Below are positions 27,343 through 37,113 of a DNA stretch of 64,000 nt, in pieces. The notes below the pieces were generated by a model. That model was not told the origin of the DNA and searched no databases. It was given only the letters and a program-made list of their open reading frames with translations. The stretch spans positions 124,001 through 188,000 of the forward strand of contig JAZDFC010000095.1 of assembly GCA_043808235.1 (NCBI GenBank), in the 5' to 3' direction. A program made the position numbers and the translations under genes. This stretch comes from JAZDFC01 sp043808235 (GTDB lineage: Bacteria > Bacteroidota > Ignavibacteria > Ignavibacteriales > Melioribacteraceae). The stretch's first letter is position 1. Each line of letters starts with the position of its first letter.

Positions 27343-30237
27343 CTATTCTTCCCCTTTTAAATAATCACTGACTGGTGTACAAGCGCAAATAAGATTTCTA
27401 TCTCCGTAGGCATTATCTATTCTGCCAACTGTAGCCCAAATTTTGTTTTCGCGTAAATAAGGAACCGGGTATGCGGCTTTCTCTCGTGAATACGAATGAT
27501 TCCAGTTATCCGCCGTAACATCAATCGATGTATGCGGTGCATTTTTGAACACGTTATCGGATTTGTCAAATTTACCTTCGACTATTTCATCAATCTCTTT
27601 CCTGATAGAAATCATCGCGTTGCAAAATTTATCAAGTTCGGCTTTCGATTCGCTTTCAGTCGGTTCGACCATCAATGTACCATGTACCGGGAAAGAAACT
27701 GTCGGGGCATGATAACCATAGTCCATCAATCTTTTGGCTATGTCCTCTACTTCAACATTTGCGCTGGCTTTAAATTCATGCATGTCGAATATTAGTTCGT
27801 GTGCAACTGTTCCGTTCTTCCCGGTATATAACACTTTGTAATAAGGTTCTAATTTCGCTTTGAGATAATTCGCGTTTAGAATAGCAGCTTTAGTTGCCAA
27901 TGTTAATCCTTCGCCGCCCATCATTGTTATATACGCGAAAGAGATTGGTAAAACACTGGCACTACCCCATGGGGCTGATGATACAGCAGTTATACTTTTC
28001 TCTCTATTAATATTTACTACCGAATGACCCGGCAAAAAAGGAACGAGATGTTCTGCCACTGCTATTGGACCTACACCCGGACCGCCGCCGCCATGGGGGA
28101 TAGCGAAAGTTTTATGCAGGTTAAGATGACAAACATCTGCACCGATTATGAATGGACTTGTTAACCCAACCTGCGCATTCATATTGGCTCCATCCATGTA
28201 AACCAAACCACCGTTGTCGTGAATGATTCTACATATTTCAACAATCTCTTCTTCAAATACACCATGTGTTGAGGGATATGTAACCATAAGCGCACAGAGA
28301 TTATCTTTATACTGAACTGCTTTTTGCTTCAGATCCTCTAAATCGATATTACCATTGTTATCACACTTTATTATCACAACCTTATCACCAGCCATAACTG
28401 CGCTTGCCGGATTAGTGCCGTGCGCCGAAGAAGGAATTAGTACAACGTCTCTATGATGATCTCCTTTGTTTTCATGATATGCTTTGATAACCATCAGTCC
28501 GGTGTACTCGCCTTGAGCGCCTGAATTAGGTTGAAGAGATACAGCTGAAAATCCGGTTATTTTGCATAATGCATCCTCGAGACCGTTGAATAATTCCATG
28601 TAACCTGCCGCTTGATCTTCGGGCACAAATGGATGCAACTGAGAAAATTCAGGCCATGTTATTCCGAGCATTTCGGTTGCTGCGTTTAATTTCATTGTGC
28701 ACGAGCCGAGGGAAATCATTGAATGAGTTAATGAAATATCTTTGTTTTCCAATCTCCTCAAATAACGCATTAATTCAGTTTCGGTATGGTATAAACTAAA
28801 CACAGGATGAGTTAAGTATTCCGTCTGCCGAGTAAGGTTTTGCGGTATAGCTGAAAATTTCAACTCACTCGAATCCAAATCCAAAGGTTCATCAGCTTTG
28901 CCCATTGCAACAGCGAACGAATAGAGAAGTGTATCAACATCGTCGAATTCGGAAATTTCATCAAGTGAGATTCCAACAATATTTTTATATGAGAAATTTA
29001 GATTGATTTTTCTCTTTGCTGTTTCAGTTTTAATTCTTTCAATCAAATCTTCGTCATCAATTTTAATTGAGAGTGTATCAAAGAAATTTATATTTACCTG
29101 GTTTAGTCCAAGTTTTTTCAATCCACCGTTTAACAATTTTGTAAGATCATGTATCTTTTCTGCGATGGCTTTTATTCCATTCTGGCCATGATATACTGCA
29201 TACATAGCGGCAATTACCGCAAGCAAAACTTGAGATGTACAAATATTGCTCGTAGCTTTTTCGCGCTTGATATGCTGCTCGCGAGTTTGAAGCGCCATAC
29301 GATATGCTTTCCTTCCGTAAACATCTACTGAAACACCAATTATCCTTCCAGGCATCTTCCGTTTAAATTCATCTTTGGTAGCAAAAAAAGCCGCATGTGG
29401 GCCGCCGAATCCCATCGGTACGCCAAATCTTTGCGATGAACCTACAACAACATCAGCATCGAATTCCCCTGGAGGAGTTAATAATGCAAGGCTCATAAGA
29501 TCTGCCGCCACAACTTTATAAATATCTTTTGATGCAGCCTGTTTGAAATAATCGGAATAATCAACCACTTCGCCAAAGGCATTCGGGTATTGAACTAACA
29601 CGCCGAAAATATTTTCATCAAGTTCTACTTTAGTATGATCGCCAACAAGGATTTTTATCCCGAATGGTTTTGAACGTGTTTTTAATACATTGATTGTTTG
29701 AGGGAAACAATCCTGCGAAACAAAAAAAGTATCCGCATTTTTCTTACCTGGTTTCTTCGCAGCAAACAACATTGTCATCGCTTCGGCAGCCGCAGTACCT
29801 TCATCAAGCAGCGAAGCATTTGCAATCGGCAGACCCGTCATATCAACAATCATAGTTTGGAAATTTAAAAGCGCTTCAAGTCGTCCTTGCGAAATTTCTG
29901 CTTGATAAGGTGTGTAAGCAGTGTACCATCCCGGATTCTCTAATATATTCCTTAAAATAACCGATGGTGTTTTGGTGCCATAATAACCCAATCCAATAAA
30001 TGATTTGAATATTTCGTTTTTGTTGGCAATTTCCTTTAGTCTAATCAAAAAATCGTATTCCGAGAGCGGTTTGTTTAATTCTAATTTTTGTGAAGTTCTA
30101 ATTCCTGAAGGTATTGTTTTATCAATCAAATCGTCGAGTGAATTTACTCTTATTGTCTTGCACATTTCTGAAATGTCGTTACTGTTGACTCCAATATGCC
30201 TGTTTACAAATTGGTCTGTTGAATCGAAAAGTGACAT
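27343..30237 (-). CDS. gcvP: Glycine dehydrogenase (decarboxylating), P-protein
   Basis: The P-protein decarboxylates glycine and passes the aminomethyl group to the H-protein lipoyl arm. At 964 residues it is the fused single-chain form. RHIGVNSNDISEM is the conserved N-terminal start. The C-terminal half holds the pyridoxal phosphate lysine in HLNLHKTFAIPHGGGGPG, along with PFVPEDQAAGYMELF, SLQPNSGAQGEYTGLM and HGTNPASAVMAG. The tail RIDNAYGDRNLIC is family-typical. No gcvT or gcvH is in the window, so the cleavage system is split across the genome. Confidence 0.97.
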   Translation of the reverse strand: MSLFDSTDQFVNRHIGVNSNDISEMCKTIRVNSLDDLIDKTIPSGIRTSQKLELNKPLSEYDFLIRLKEIANKNEIFKSFIGLGYYGTKTPSVILRNILENPGWYTAYTPYQAEISQGRLEALLNFQTMIVDMTGLPIANASLLDEGTAAAEAMTMLFAAKKPGKKNADTFFVSQDCFPQTINVLKTRSKPFGIKILVGDHTKVELDENIFGVLVQYPNAFGEVVDYSDYFKQAASKDIYKVVAADLMSLALLTPPGEFDADVVVGSSQRFGVPMGFGGPHAAFFATKDEFKRKMPGRIIGVSVDVYGRKAYRMALQTREQHIKREKATSNICTSQVLLAVIAAMYAVYHGQNGIKAIAEKIHDLTKLLNGGLKKLGLNQVNINFFDTLSIKIDDEDLIERIKTETAKRKINLNFSYKNIVGISLDEISEFDDVDTLLYSFAVAMGKADEPLDLDSSELKFSAIPQNLTRQTEYLTHPVFSLYHTETELMRYLRRLENKDISLTHSMISLGSCTMKLNAATEMLGITWPEFSQLHPFVPEDQAAGYMELFNGLEDALCKITGFSAVSLQPNSGAQGEYTGLMVIKAYHENKGDHHRDVVLIPSSAHGTNPASAVMAGDKVVIIKCDNNGNIDLEDLKQKAVQYKDNLCALMVTYPSTHGVFEEEIVEICRIIHDNGGLVYMDGANMNAQVGLTSPFIIGADVCHLNLHKTFAIPHGGGGPGVGPIAVAEHLVPFLPGHSVVNINREKSITAVSSAPWGSASVLPISFAYITMMGGEGLTLATKAAILNANYLKAKLEPYYKVLYTGKNGTVAHELIFDMHEFKASANVEVEDIAKRLMDYGYHAPTVSFPVHGTLMVEPTESESKAELDKFCNAMISIRKEIDEIVEGKFDKSDNVFKNAPHTSIDVTADNWNHSYSREKAAYPVPYLRENKIWATVGRIDNAYGDRNLICACTPVSDYLKGEE

Positions 30238-30361
30238 AAAATTTCTCTTAATTATTCGAAAATTCTTATTTATTAAGTGAAAATATACTCAAATAAGTCT
30301 TCAAAATTATCTACAAAAAAAGTATAAGAAAATTGATGTGATAGGAAAAATGCGGGAAAAT

Positions 30362-31126
30362 TTATTCAACAAGTTTTAGTTTTTTGAGGGCTTCCAATGC
30401 GGCTAATTGTTCGGCTGATTTTTTATTCTTGCCGGTACCAACTCCATAGGATTCGCCATCAATCCAAACTTCAATAGTGAAATTTTTACTGTGTTCGGGT
30501 CCTTCTTCTTTAACAACACGATATGACGGTTGAGCCATCCTGGTCGAATGGGAATATTCCAAAAGCTGCCCTTTGAAATTCAAATCGATCTCGTATTTAC
30601 CCGTTTTAAGATTTGGGAATAAAATCCACCTGAAGATAAATTCTCGAGCCTTTTCAAATCCACCCTCAATATAAATCGCGCCGATAAGCGCTTCAACAGC
30701 GTCGGCGAGTATTGTTTTCATGCCGTAGTGCGAGCCGTTAAGGAATTTTTCATTGTAAAATATCAGGTTTTGCAATTCCATCTTCTCTCCGCATTCGGCA
30801 AGTATATCTTTGTTCACAAGATGGGAACGGATTTTTGTAAGGTAGCCCTCGCCTTCTTTCGGAAACTTTACAAAAAGTTTATCTGCAATAACTAAATTTA
30901 AAACGGCATCCCCCAAAAATTCCAACCGCTCATTCGATTGGAAATAATCATATTGCCCTTCGGGAGCCGATCTATGAGTTAATGCATTTAGGTAAGGAAC
31001 AGTATCTCCAACAGAAAAACCAATAAGTTTTTCCAGCGATTTTATTTTCCCACCAATTTGAAACTCGCTTTTATTTTCTTTTCTGAAAAACTTCCAGCGA
31101 AGTTTCGAAAAAAATCCTACAGACAA
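30362..31126 (-). CDS. rnc: Ribonuclease III
   Basis: RNase III cuts double-stranded RNA in rRNA maturation. The catalytic signature NERLEFLGDAVLNLVI is at about residues 65-80, and the second acidic site is DAVEALIGAIYIEGG. The C-terminal dsRNA-binding domain (about 180-252) has the GPEHSKNFTIEVWIDG strand region and KKSAEQLAALEALKKL helix. Start is a TTG at 31126, with CGGATAA upstream. It closes the fatty acid gene cluster, three bases after fabF, an arrangement common in many bacteria. Confidence 0.96.
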   Translation of the reverse strand: MSVGFFSKLRWKFFRKENKSEFQIGGKIKSLEKLIGFSVGDTVPYLNALTHRSAPEGQYDYFQSNERLEFLGDAVLNLVIADKLFVKFPKEGEGYLTKIRSHLVNKDILAECGEKMELQNLIFYNEKFLNGSHYGMKTILADAVEALIGAIYIEGGFEKAREFIFRWILFPNLKTGKYEIDLNFKGQLLEYSHSTRMAQPSYRVVKEEGPEHSKNFTIEVWIDGESYGVGTGKNKKSAEQLAALEALKKLKLVE

Positions 31127-31129
31127 GAT

Positions 31130-32374
31130 TTATCCGGAATATTTTTTAAACAACAGAGTAGCGTTGTGTCCGCCGAATCCAAATGTATTGCTAAGCGCAT
31201 ATGTAATATCTTTTTCAACAGCTTTCTTAGGAGTATAATCCAAATCGCATTCATGATCGGGTTCATCCAGGTTAATAGTCGGAGGAATTAAGCTATTTTT
31301 AATAGCAAGAATTGTAGCAACAGATTCAATAGCTCCGGCAGCGCCAAGAAGGTGTCCCGTCATTGATTTGGTTGAACTGATTTTCAATTTATATGCATGT
31401 TCACCGAAAAGGTTTTTAATGGCTTTGGTTTCGTTGAGATCATTCAGTTCAGTTGAGGTACCATGGGCATTGATATAATCAACTTGATCTTTTTCAATGC
31501 CGCCATCACGCAAGGCTTCACGCATAGAACGGAAGGCACCTTCGCCTTCAGGTGCAGGAGCCGTAACATGGAATGCATCGCCGGTCATACCAACACCGAT
31601 AATCTCCGCATAAATCTTAGCGCCTCTTTTAACGGCGTGACCATACTCTTCGAGAATAAGTGTACCGGCGCCTTCAGCCATAACAAAACCGTTGCGGTCC
31701 TTATCAAAAGGTCTTGATGCTTCGTGATATCGATCATTCCAATTTGATATCGCTTTTGCCGAACCAAATCCTGCTATGGTTAATCCGGTAATTGCAGATT
31801 CGGAACCACCGCAAGCCATTAAGTCAGCAGAACCTCTTTGAATATGAATGAATGCATCACCTATAGCATGGGTAGATGTTGCACATGCAGATGTAGTTGC
31901 GTAGTTAGGTCCCTTCAAACCAAATTCAATAGAAATTAAACCAGCGGCAATATCGGAAATCATCATCGGAACGAGGAAAGGACTTACGCGTTTTGGACCA
32001 CCGTTCAAATAATTTATATGTTGCGCTTCGAAGATATTCATTCCACCAATCCCGGATCCGTAAATAACTCCGAATCGTTCTCTATCGACTTTTTCAAGAT
32101 CAATTTCGGAATCGCGCATGGCCATTACAGCCGATGCCACACCTAATTGAGCATATATATCCATACGCCGCAGCGCTTTTTTATCAACATATATAGAAGG
32201 ATCGAAATTTTTTACTTCACATGCGAACTTTGTGGAATGTTCGGACGTATCAAATCTAGTAATTAATTCGGCTCCGCTTTTTCCTTCAATAAGAGCTTTC
32301 CAAAATTCATCGACATTATTCCCAATTGGTGTTACCACGCCCATGCCGGTAACAACAACCCGTCTTTTTTCCAT
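31130..32374 (-). CDS. fabF: 3-oxoacyl-ACP synthase II
   Basis: FabF condenses malonyl-ACP with growing acyl-ACP. The Cys-His-His triad is visible: cysteine in TTSACATSTHAIG, histidines in NAHGTSTELND and KSMTGHLLGAAG. The N terminus RRVVVTGMGVVTPIG and the C terminus SNTFGFGGHNATLLFKK are standard. The 414-residue length is normal. It is separated from acpP by a structured 131-base spacer that may modulate its expression. Confidence 0.97.
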   Translation of the reverse strand: MEKRRVVVTGMGVVTPIGNNVDEFWKALIEGKSGAELITRFDTSEHSTKFACEVKNFDPSIYVDKKALRRMDIYAQLGVASAVMAMRDSEIDLEKVDRERFGVIYGSGIGGMNIFEAQHINYLNGGPKRVSPFLVPMMISDIAAGLISIEFGLKGPNYATTSACATSTHAIGDAFIHIQRGSADLMACGGSESAITGLTIAGFGSAKAISNWNDRYHEASRPFDKDRNGFVMAEGAGTLILEEYGHAVKRGAKIYAEIIGVGMTGDAFHVTAPAPEGEGAFRSMREALRDGGIEKDQVDYINAHGTSTELNDLNETKAIKNLFGEHAYKLKISSTKSMTGHLLGAAGAIESVATILAIKNSLIPPTINLDEPDHECDLDYTPKKAVEKDITYALSNTFGFGGHNATLLFKKYSG

Positions 32375-32416
32375 ACAAACACCGGTTAGGTTATAGATTA
32401 TATTATTTATTTAAAT

Positions 32417-32503
32417 AAAAAAAAGAGGTTGTTCTTTTCGATTACAATTCACTCTTTGGAAAAATTTTTACAGTAAGAATGAATAATAAACAACCTCATT
32501 TTT
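32417..32503 (-). terminator. Structured acpP-fabF spacer: likely leaky terminator or attenuator
   Basis: On the minus strand, after the acpP stop, GAGGTTGTT (32497-32489) pairs perfectly with AACAACCTC (32433-32425), followed directly by eight T's. Inside the large loop, ATTCATTCTT can pair with AAGAGTGAAT (one G-U pair), which closes the structure. A-rich sequence before the stem can extend it into the T-run. The form is that of an intrinsic terminator, located inside an operon. Partial read-through would lower fabF and rnc relative to acpP, which is normally very highly expressed. The effect is inferred. Confidence 0.65.
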
Positions 32504-32505
32504 AA

Positions 32506-32742
32506 CTAAGCTTTTACTTTCTCTTTCAAATAATTTATTGCCGAACCAACTGTAGTTAGTTTTTCGGCATCTTCATCGGGTACAGAGATTGAGAATTCTT
32601 GTTCAAATCCCATAACGAGTTCAACTATATCGAGGGAATCTGCACCAAGATCGTTAGTAAAAGAAGCTTCAGGTGTAATTTGTGATTCTTCTACACCAAG
32701 TTTGTCCATTATTATCTCTTTTACTTTTGCTTCAATATCCAT
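32506..32742 (-). CDS. acpP: Acyl carrier protein
   Basis: A 78-residue acyl carrier protein. The phosphopantetheine serine is in LGADSLDIVELVMGFEQEF, the canonical motif of helix II. The chain is acidic, as expected, and ends VKA. It carries the growing acyl chain for the neighbouring Fab enzymes. An AGGAG-type ribosome site lies just before ATG 32742. It lies between fabG and fabF; the structured spacer at 32417-32503 follows. Confidence 0.98.
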   Translation of the reverse strand: MDIEAKVKEIIMDKLGVEESQITPEASFTNDLGADSLDIVELVMGFEQEFSISVPDEDAEKLTTVGSAINYLKEKVKA

Positions 32743-32798
32743 TTGAATCTCCTATGAATATGTTATTGTTTAATTTAATTAATTATAAATATGTTTGT

Positions 32799-33557
32799 TT
32801 ACATTACCATTCCGCCATCGATGGCGATTACTTGTCCCGTAACATAATCCGCGTCCTCGCTGCAAAGGAATGCAACAACACGGGCTATATCTTCGGGCTT
32901 GCCCATTCTTCCCATTGGAATATTTTGAGCTAAGGCTTCTTTTTGTTTGTCATTAAGTTTATTCGTCATATCCGTTTCAATAAACCCGGGAGCTACGGCA
33001 TTAACATTAATATTTCTCGATGCAACTTCTTTTGCTATTGATTTTGTGAATCCGATTACACCGGCTTTGGATGCAGAGTAATTCGATTGACCGGCATTCC
33101 CTATCAACCCAACTACCGAAGCCACATTTACAATCTTGCCTGACCTTTGCGAAATCATGTGTTTGATTGCTGCTTTTGTATAATTGAATACGCTTTTCAA
33201 ATTCACATTGATGACAGAATCAAATTCTTGTTCGGTCATTCTTAAAAGAAGATTATCTCTTGTAATTCCGGCATTGTTAATAACGATATCAACTCCGCCC
33301 ATTTTCTCGATTGCAGCTTGAATTGTTGCCTGTGCATCTTCGAATGAAGTTGCATTAGCTTTAAAACCAAATATTTTTATTTCCGGATTGCCTATTTCTT
33401 TTGCAATTTCCGCCGCACATTCATCGGGATTATCATTGGGGAAAGCTATATCAGTAAAAAGGATATGACTACAATTTCTTACCGCTAATTCTTTTACTAT
33501 TGCTTTGCCAATTCCTCTCGAACCGCCGGTTACAATTGCTTTCTTTGTTTTATTCAT
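32799..33557 (-). CDS. fabG: 3-oxoacyl-ACP reductase
   Basis: FabG reduces 3-oxoacyl-ACP with NADPH. This 252-residue short-chain dehydrogenase has the nucleotide loop TGGSRGIGKAI, NNAGITRDNLLLRM (typical of true FabG), the catalytic serine in VASVVG and the YSASK tyrosine/lysine pair. The C-terminal GFIETDMTNKL and VTGQVIAIDGGM also fit. It is slightly longer than E. coli FabG because of an insertion near residues 40-60 (DNPDECAAEIAKEIGNP). Position between fabD and acpP supports the assignment. Confidence 0.96.
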   Translation of the reverse strand: MNKTKKAIVTGGSRGIGKAIVKELAVRNCSHILFTDIAFPNDNPDECAAEIAKEIGNPEIKIFGFKANATSFEDAQATIQAAIEKMGGVDIVINNAGITRDNLLLRMTEQEFDSVINVNLKSVFNYTKAAIKHMISQRSGKIVNVASVVGLIGNAGQSNYSASKAGVIGFTKSIAKEVASRNINVNAVAPGFIETDMTNKLNDKQKEALAQNIPMGRMGKPEDIARVVAFLCSEDADYVTGQVIAIDGGMVM

Positions 33558-33566
33558 ATAATAAAT

Positions 33567-34160
33567 TTAGTCCTTTTTGCTATTATTTAAATAATGTTCC
33601 CGATAATCAACCAATTCTTTAAATCCCTCATCGCCCAGCAAATATTTTATTTCATCCTTACATGCATCAAATAAAGTTGAGGTCTGATTTTCCGGTCTGT
33701 TGCAATAATGCATTCTCGCAAGATGATCATCATCAACAGTAATTGCACCATTGTGAATAACGAGCGGAAATAATATACAATATAATGGTTTATATTTCCA
33801 CTTCAATTCACCGTCTTCCATCGCAATTTTTTGCAATGTACAAAAACCTCTTTTATCTAAAAAAACACATTTCTGATTATAAACTTCGGTTCCAACAGCC
33901 ATCCCCGATTCAAAGTCTTCGTCTTCTTCGGGTTCTTCAAACCAATCTTCGGGATTTTTGGTCTGCGAATCATCCATCGATTTGATGATTCTGTCTTTTA
34001 CAGACATTATCTTCTCATAATCTTTGATATCTGCGTAAACACCGTAGTAACAGCATTCGCCGTAACAAATGCAAACATCGCATCCCTTAACAAACTTGAA
34101 TGTGAAGATTAATGGATCTATGAAATAGCCATTAATTTTTTTTTCAAATTTATCGGACAT
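33567..34160 (-). CDS. DUF3109 cysteine-rich protein
   Basis: A 197-residue protein with a cysteine cluster near the N terminus (FVKGCDVCICYGECCYYG) and further cysteines in KCVFLDKRGFCTLQ, PLYCILFPL and MHYCNRP. This arrangement is that of DUF3109, related to YkgJ-type putative metal or Fe-S cluster binding proteins. The function is unknown. It is inserted between fabD and fabG, abutting the fabD stop by one base, so it is expressed with fatty acid synthesis genes. Confidence 0.82.
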   Translation of the reverse strand: MSDKFEKKINGYFIDPLIFTFKFVKGCDVCICYGECCYYGVYADIKDYEKIMSVKDRIIKSMDDSQTKNPEDWFEEPEEDEDFESGMAVGTEVYNQKCVFLDKRGFCTLQKIAMEDGELKWKYKPLYCILFPLVIHNGAITVDDDHLARMHYCNRPENQTSTLFDACKDEIKYLLGDEGFKELVDYREHYLNNSKKD

Positions 34161-35075
34161 TTATAAATACCTTTCCAGATCGGAATACTTATCAATACCG
34201 GAAATTTTAGCACCCGGATTTATTCGCTTTACTAATCCCTGCAAAACTTTGCCCGGGCCAACCTCAACAAATTCATCAGCGCCATCTTCAATCATATTTA
34301 GAATCGTTTCTTCCCATCGCACGGGTGAATTAAGTTGCTCGAATAATAATTTTCTTATTTCATCTTTGTTAACAACGGGTTTTGCTGTAACATTTGCGTA
34401 CACCGGAACCTTTGCATTGTAAATATTCGTTTCATCAAGTTTTTGTTTCAATCGTACACCGGCGCTTTCCATTAAAGGTGAATGAAATGCACCGCTTACT
34501 ACCAATTCTTTAACAAGTTTTGCACCGCGGGCTTTGCAAATAACCATCGCAGCATGAACGCCCTCAACCGAACCTGATATTACAATTTGTCCGGGTGAAT
34601 TAAAGTTTGCGCACTGAACAATTCCTGAAGCGGAAGCTTCTTTACAAATATCTACAAGCACATTTGAATCAAGACCAACAACTGCTGCCATTGTACCGGG
34701 TTGATCTATACCGGCTTGCAGCATAGCTTCACCGCGAGTTCGAACTAATTTTATTGCATCATAAAATTGAATTGCCCCGGCGGCAACTAATGCCGAATAT
34801 TCCCCAAGCGAATGACCTGCAACCATATCAGGTTGGATAATTCTAATCAATGATGATAAAATTACACTGTGGAGAAAAATTGCCGGTTGAGTAATATCAG
34901 TCTGTTTTAATGAGTCTTCCGGTCCATTAAACATTATATGCGATAATGCAACGCCTGTCGCCTCTTCGGCAGTTTTAATCATCTCTTTTGCTTCAACCGA
35001 ATTGTCAAACAAATCCTTAGCCATTCCTACGAATTGCGAACCTTGCCCGGGAAAAATAAATGCAATTTTTCCCAT
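34161..35075 (-). CDS. fabD: Malonyl-CoA:ACP transacylase
   Basis: FabD moves malonyl groups from CoA to ACP. FPGQGSQFVGM opens the protein. The active serine is in VAGHSLGEYSALVAAGA, the active histidine in VSGAFHSPLM, and the closing VEVGPGKVLQGL is present. The start is ATG 35075, which overlaps the fabH stop in a TAATG junction and gives 304 residues; a start 36 bases upstream would add a non-homologous leader. Confidence 0.96.
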   Translation of the reverse strand: MGKIAFIFPGQGSQFVGMAKDLFDNSVEAKEMIKTAEEATGVALSHIMFNGPEDSLKQTDITQPAIFLHSVILSSLIRIIQPDMVAGHSLGEYSALVAAGAIQFYDAIKLVRTRGEAMLQAGIDQPGTMAAVVGLDSNVLVDICKEASASGIVQCANFNSPGQIVISGSVEGVHAAMVICKARGAKLVKELVVSGAFHSPLMESAGVRLKQKLDETNIYNAKVPVYANVTAKPVVNKDEIRKLLFEQLNSPVRWEETILNMIEDGADEFVEVGPGKVLQGLVKRINPGAKISGIDKYSDLERYL

Positions 35076-36067
35076 TAGTCCATACTCCAAACGAGATATG
35101 TTGAACCCCATGTAAACCCGGCGCCGAAGGCTGCTAAAATTAATTTGTCACCTTTCTTCAATTTTCCATCACGATAATATTCAACGAGACATGATGGAAT
35201 TGTTGCCGCAGTTGTATTTCCGTATTTATGAATATTTTTCATAACCTTTTCATCAGGAAGTCCCATACGGGCAGCAGTAGCGTCAATAATTCTTAGATTT
35301 GCCTGGTGAGGAACAAGATAAGCTACATCTTCAGATTTCAGATTGTTCTTTTCCATAATCTCTACTGAAATATCTGCCATACCTTTAACCGCCACTTTGA
35401 ATACAGCTTTACCATCCTGAAAAATATAATGTAATTTATTATCAACGGTTTGGTGTGAAGACGGGTTAAGGCTTCCTCCCCCTTTCATATATAAACTTTC
35501 TCTTCCGGAGCCATCTATATGGAGAAGTGAATTTTGAATTCCAAACGCCGGAACATCCGACGGTTCCAATAAAATCGCAGCGCCGGCATCGCCAAATAAA
35601 ATGCAGTTATTTCTATCAGTATAATCTGTTATCGAACTCATTTTATCAGCGCCGACAACAATAACTTTCTTATAATTACCAGACTCAATAAAATTAGCTC
35701 CGGTTTGAAGCGCAAAAAGAAATCCGGAACAAGCAGCAGATAGATCGAACCCCCATGCATTAACTGCACCAACATTATCTTGCACGAGACATGCAGTTGC
35801 CGGGAAAAACATATCAGGCGTTACTGTAGCTACAATAATAATGTCAATTTCTTCGGGCTTTACTTTGGATGTGTTTAATAAATCTTGAACTGCTCTCGTT
35901 GCTAAATCGCTTGTAGCGCCATTCTCAATTATTCTTCTTTCAGAAATTCCGGTTCTTGTTCTTATCCATTCATCGCTTGTATCAACAATCTGCTCAAAAT
36001 ATTTATTGTCCAGAATTTTATCCGGGACGTACATACCCAGACCCGTAATTTTCGCAGTAATTTTCAT
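35075..36067 (-). CDS. fabH: 3-oxoacyl-ACP synthase III
   Basis: FabH starts fatty acid synthesis by condensing acyl-CoA with malonyl-ACP. The active-site cysteine is in DLSAACSGFLFALQTG, the histidine in LVPHQANLRIID and the asparagine in GNTTAATIPSCL. TRTGISERRI near residue 40 and GAGFTWGSTYLVW at the end are family-typical. The 330-residue length is normal. Translationally coupled to fabD. Confidence 0.97.
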   Translation of the reverse strand: MKITAKITGLGMYVPDKILDNKYFEQIVDTSDEWIRTRTGISERRIIENGATSDLATRAVQDLLNTSKVKPEEIDIIIVATVTPDMFFPATACLVQDNVGAVNAWGFDLSAACSGFLFALQTGANFIESGNYKKVIVVGADKMSSITDYTDRNNCILFGDAGAAILLEPSDVPAFGIQNSLLHIDGSGRESLYMKGGGSLNPSSHQTVDNKLHYIFQDGKAVFKVAVKGMADISVEIMEKNNLKSEDVAYLVPHQANLRIIDATAARMGLPDEKVMKNIHKYGNTTAATIPSCLVEYYRDGKLKKGDKLILAAFGAGFTWGSTYLVWSMD

Positions 36068-36081
36068 AATAATTTTTTCTT

Positions 36082-37101
36082 TTATTTTTTTAAAGATAAT
36101 TCAAATTTTTGAAGCAGGTTTTTATCGTACATTTCTTTTGCACGATGTATCATATTTTTAATTGCCAGGGGGGTGCTTGAACCATGTCCAATAATGCTGA
36201 TTCCGTTAACACCAAGCAGTGGTACACCGCCGTGTACTTCATAATTCATATCCGTCAATATATCTTTTAAGACAGATTTAACTATAAGAGCCTTCATTTT
36301 GTTAAGAAATCCTTTTCCGGCAAATTGTTTTAATCTGGTTTTAAGAAAAGTCAAAAAACTCTCACCGAATTTAAGAAGTACATTTCCAACGAAACCATCA
36401 CAAACAACAATATCAACCATTCCATTCAGTATATCACGACCTTCAACATTTCCATAAAAATTGAGTCCGGACTCTTTCAATAATTTCAATGTCGCAAGGG
36501 ACAGTTCATTCCCTTTTGATTCTTCCTCCCCGACATTCAGTAATCCAACAGAGGGATTTTCGTGACCGAATATTTCTCTCGAAAATATTGAGCCCATTAC
36601 AGCATATTCAAAAAGATGATGGGGTTTGCTGTCAACACTGGCGCCTACATCAAACACAATGCAAAACTTGTCTTTTGTTGTAGGGAACATTGCCCCTATC
36701 GTAGGTCTGCTTGCACCGGGAATTCTACCCATAATTAGAGTAGAGGCAGCCATCATCGCGCCAGTATTTCCGGTACTTACAAAAGCATGTGCTTTCTTTT
36801 CTTTAACTAGTTTGGCACCAACAACTAACGAAGAATCTTTTTTATTCTTAATAGCATCTGTCGGTTTATCATGCATATCTATTATTTGCGAAGCATGACA
36901 AATTAATTTTTCATCCAGTTCAACATTTTCTTGCCTGGCAACCGCTAATATTTTTTCTTTATCCCCAACGAGAATAATCTCGAAGGAGCTATCAGATTGC
37001 ATGGCGGAAACAGTGCCAAGAATTTCGTTCTTAGGTGCAAAGTTTCCTCCCATCGCATCTACTGCGATAATGCATTTCTGCCTATCGGAGATTTCGTTCA
37101 T
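36082..37101 (-). CDS. plsX: Phosphate acyltransferase PlsX
   Basis: PlsX converts acyl-ACP to acyl-phosphate for phospholipid synthesis. AVDAMGGNFAP is the conserved N terminus. STGNTGAMMA, PGASRPTIGAMFPT, DVGASVDSKPHHL, GLLNVGEEESKGN and VVCDGFVGNVLLK follow in order, and GVNGISIIGHGSS ends the core. The 339-residue length is normal. It lies between rpmF and fabH, the usual bacterial arrangement. Confidence 0.97.
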   Translation of the reverse strand: MNEISDRQKCIIAVDAMGGNFAPKNEILGTVSAMQSDSSFEIILVGDKEKILAVARQENVELDEKLICHASQIIDMHDKPTDAIKNKKDSSLVVGAKLVKEKKAHAFVSTGNTGAMMAASTLIMGRIPGASRPTIGAMFPTTKDKFCIVFDVGASVDSKPHHLFEYAVMGSIFSREIFGHENPSVGLLNVGEEESKGNELSLATLKLLKESGLNFYGNVEGRDILNGMVDIVVCDGFVGNVLLKFGESFLTFLKTRLKQFAGKGFLNKMKALIVKSVLKDILTDMNYEVHGGVPLLGVNGISIIGHGSSTPLAIKNMIHRAKEMYDKNLLQKFELSLKK

Positions 37102-37113
37102 TGAATTGCTGGA

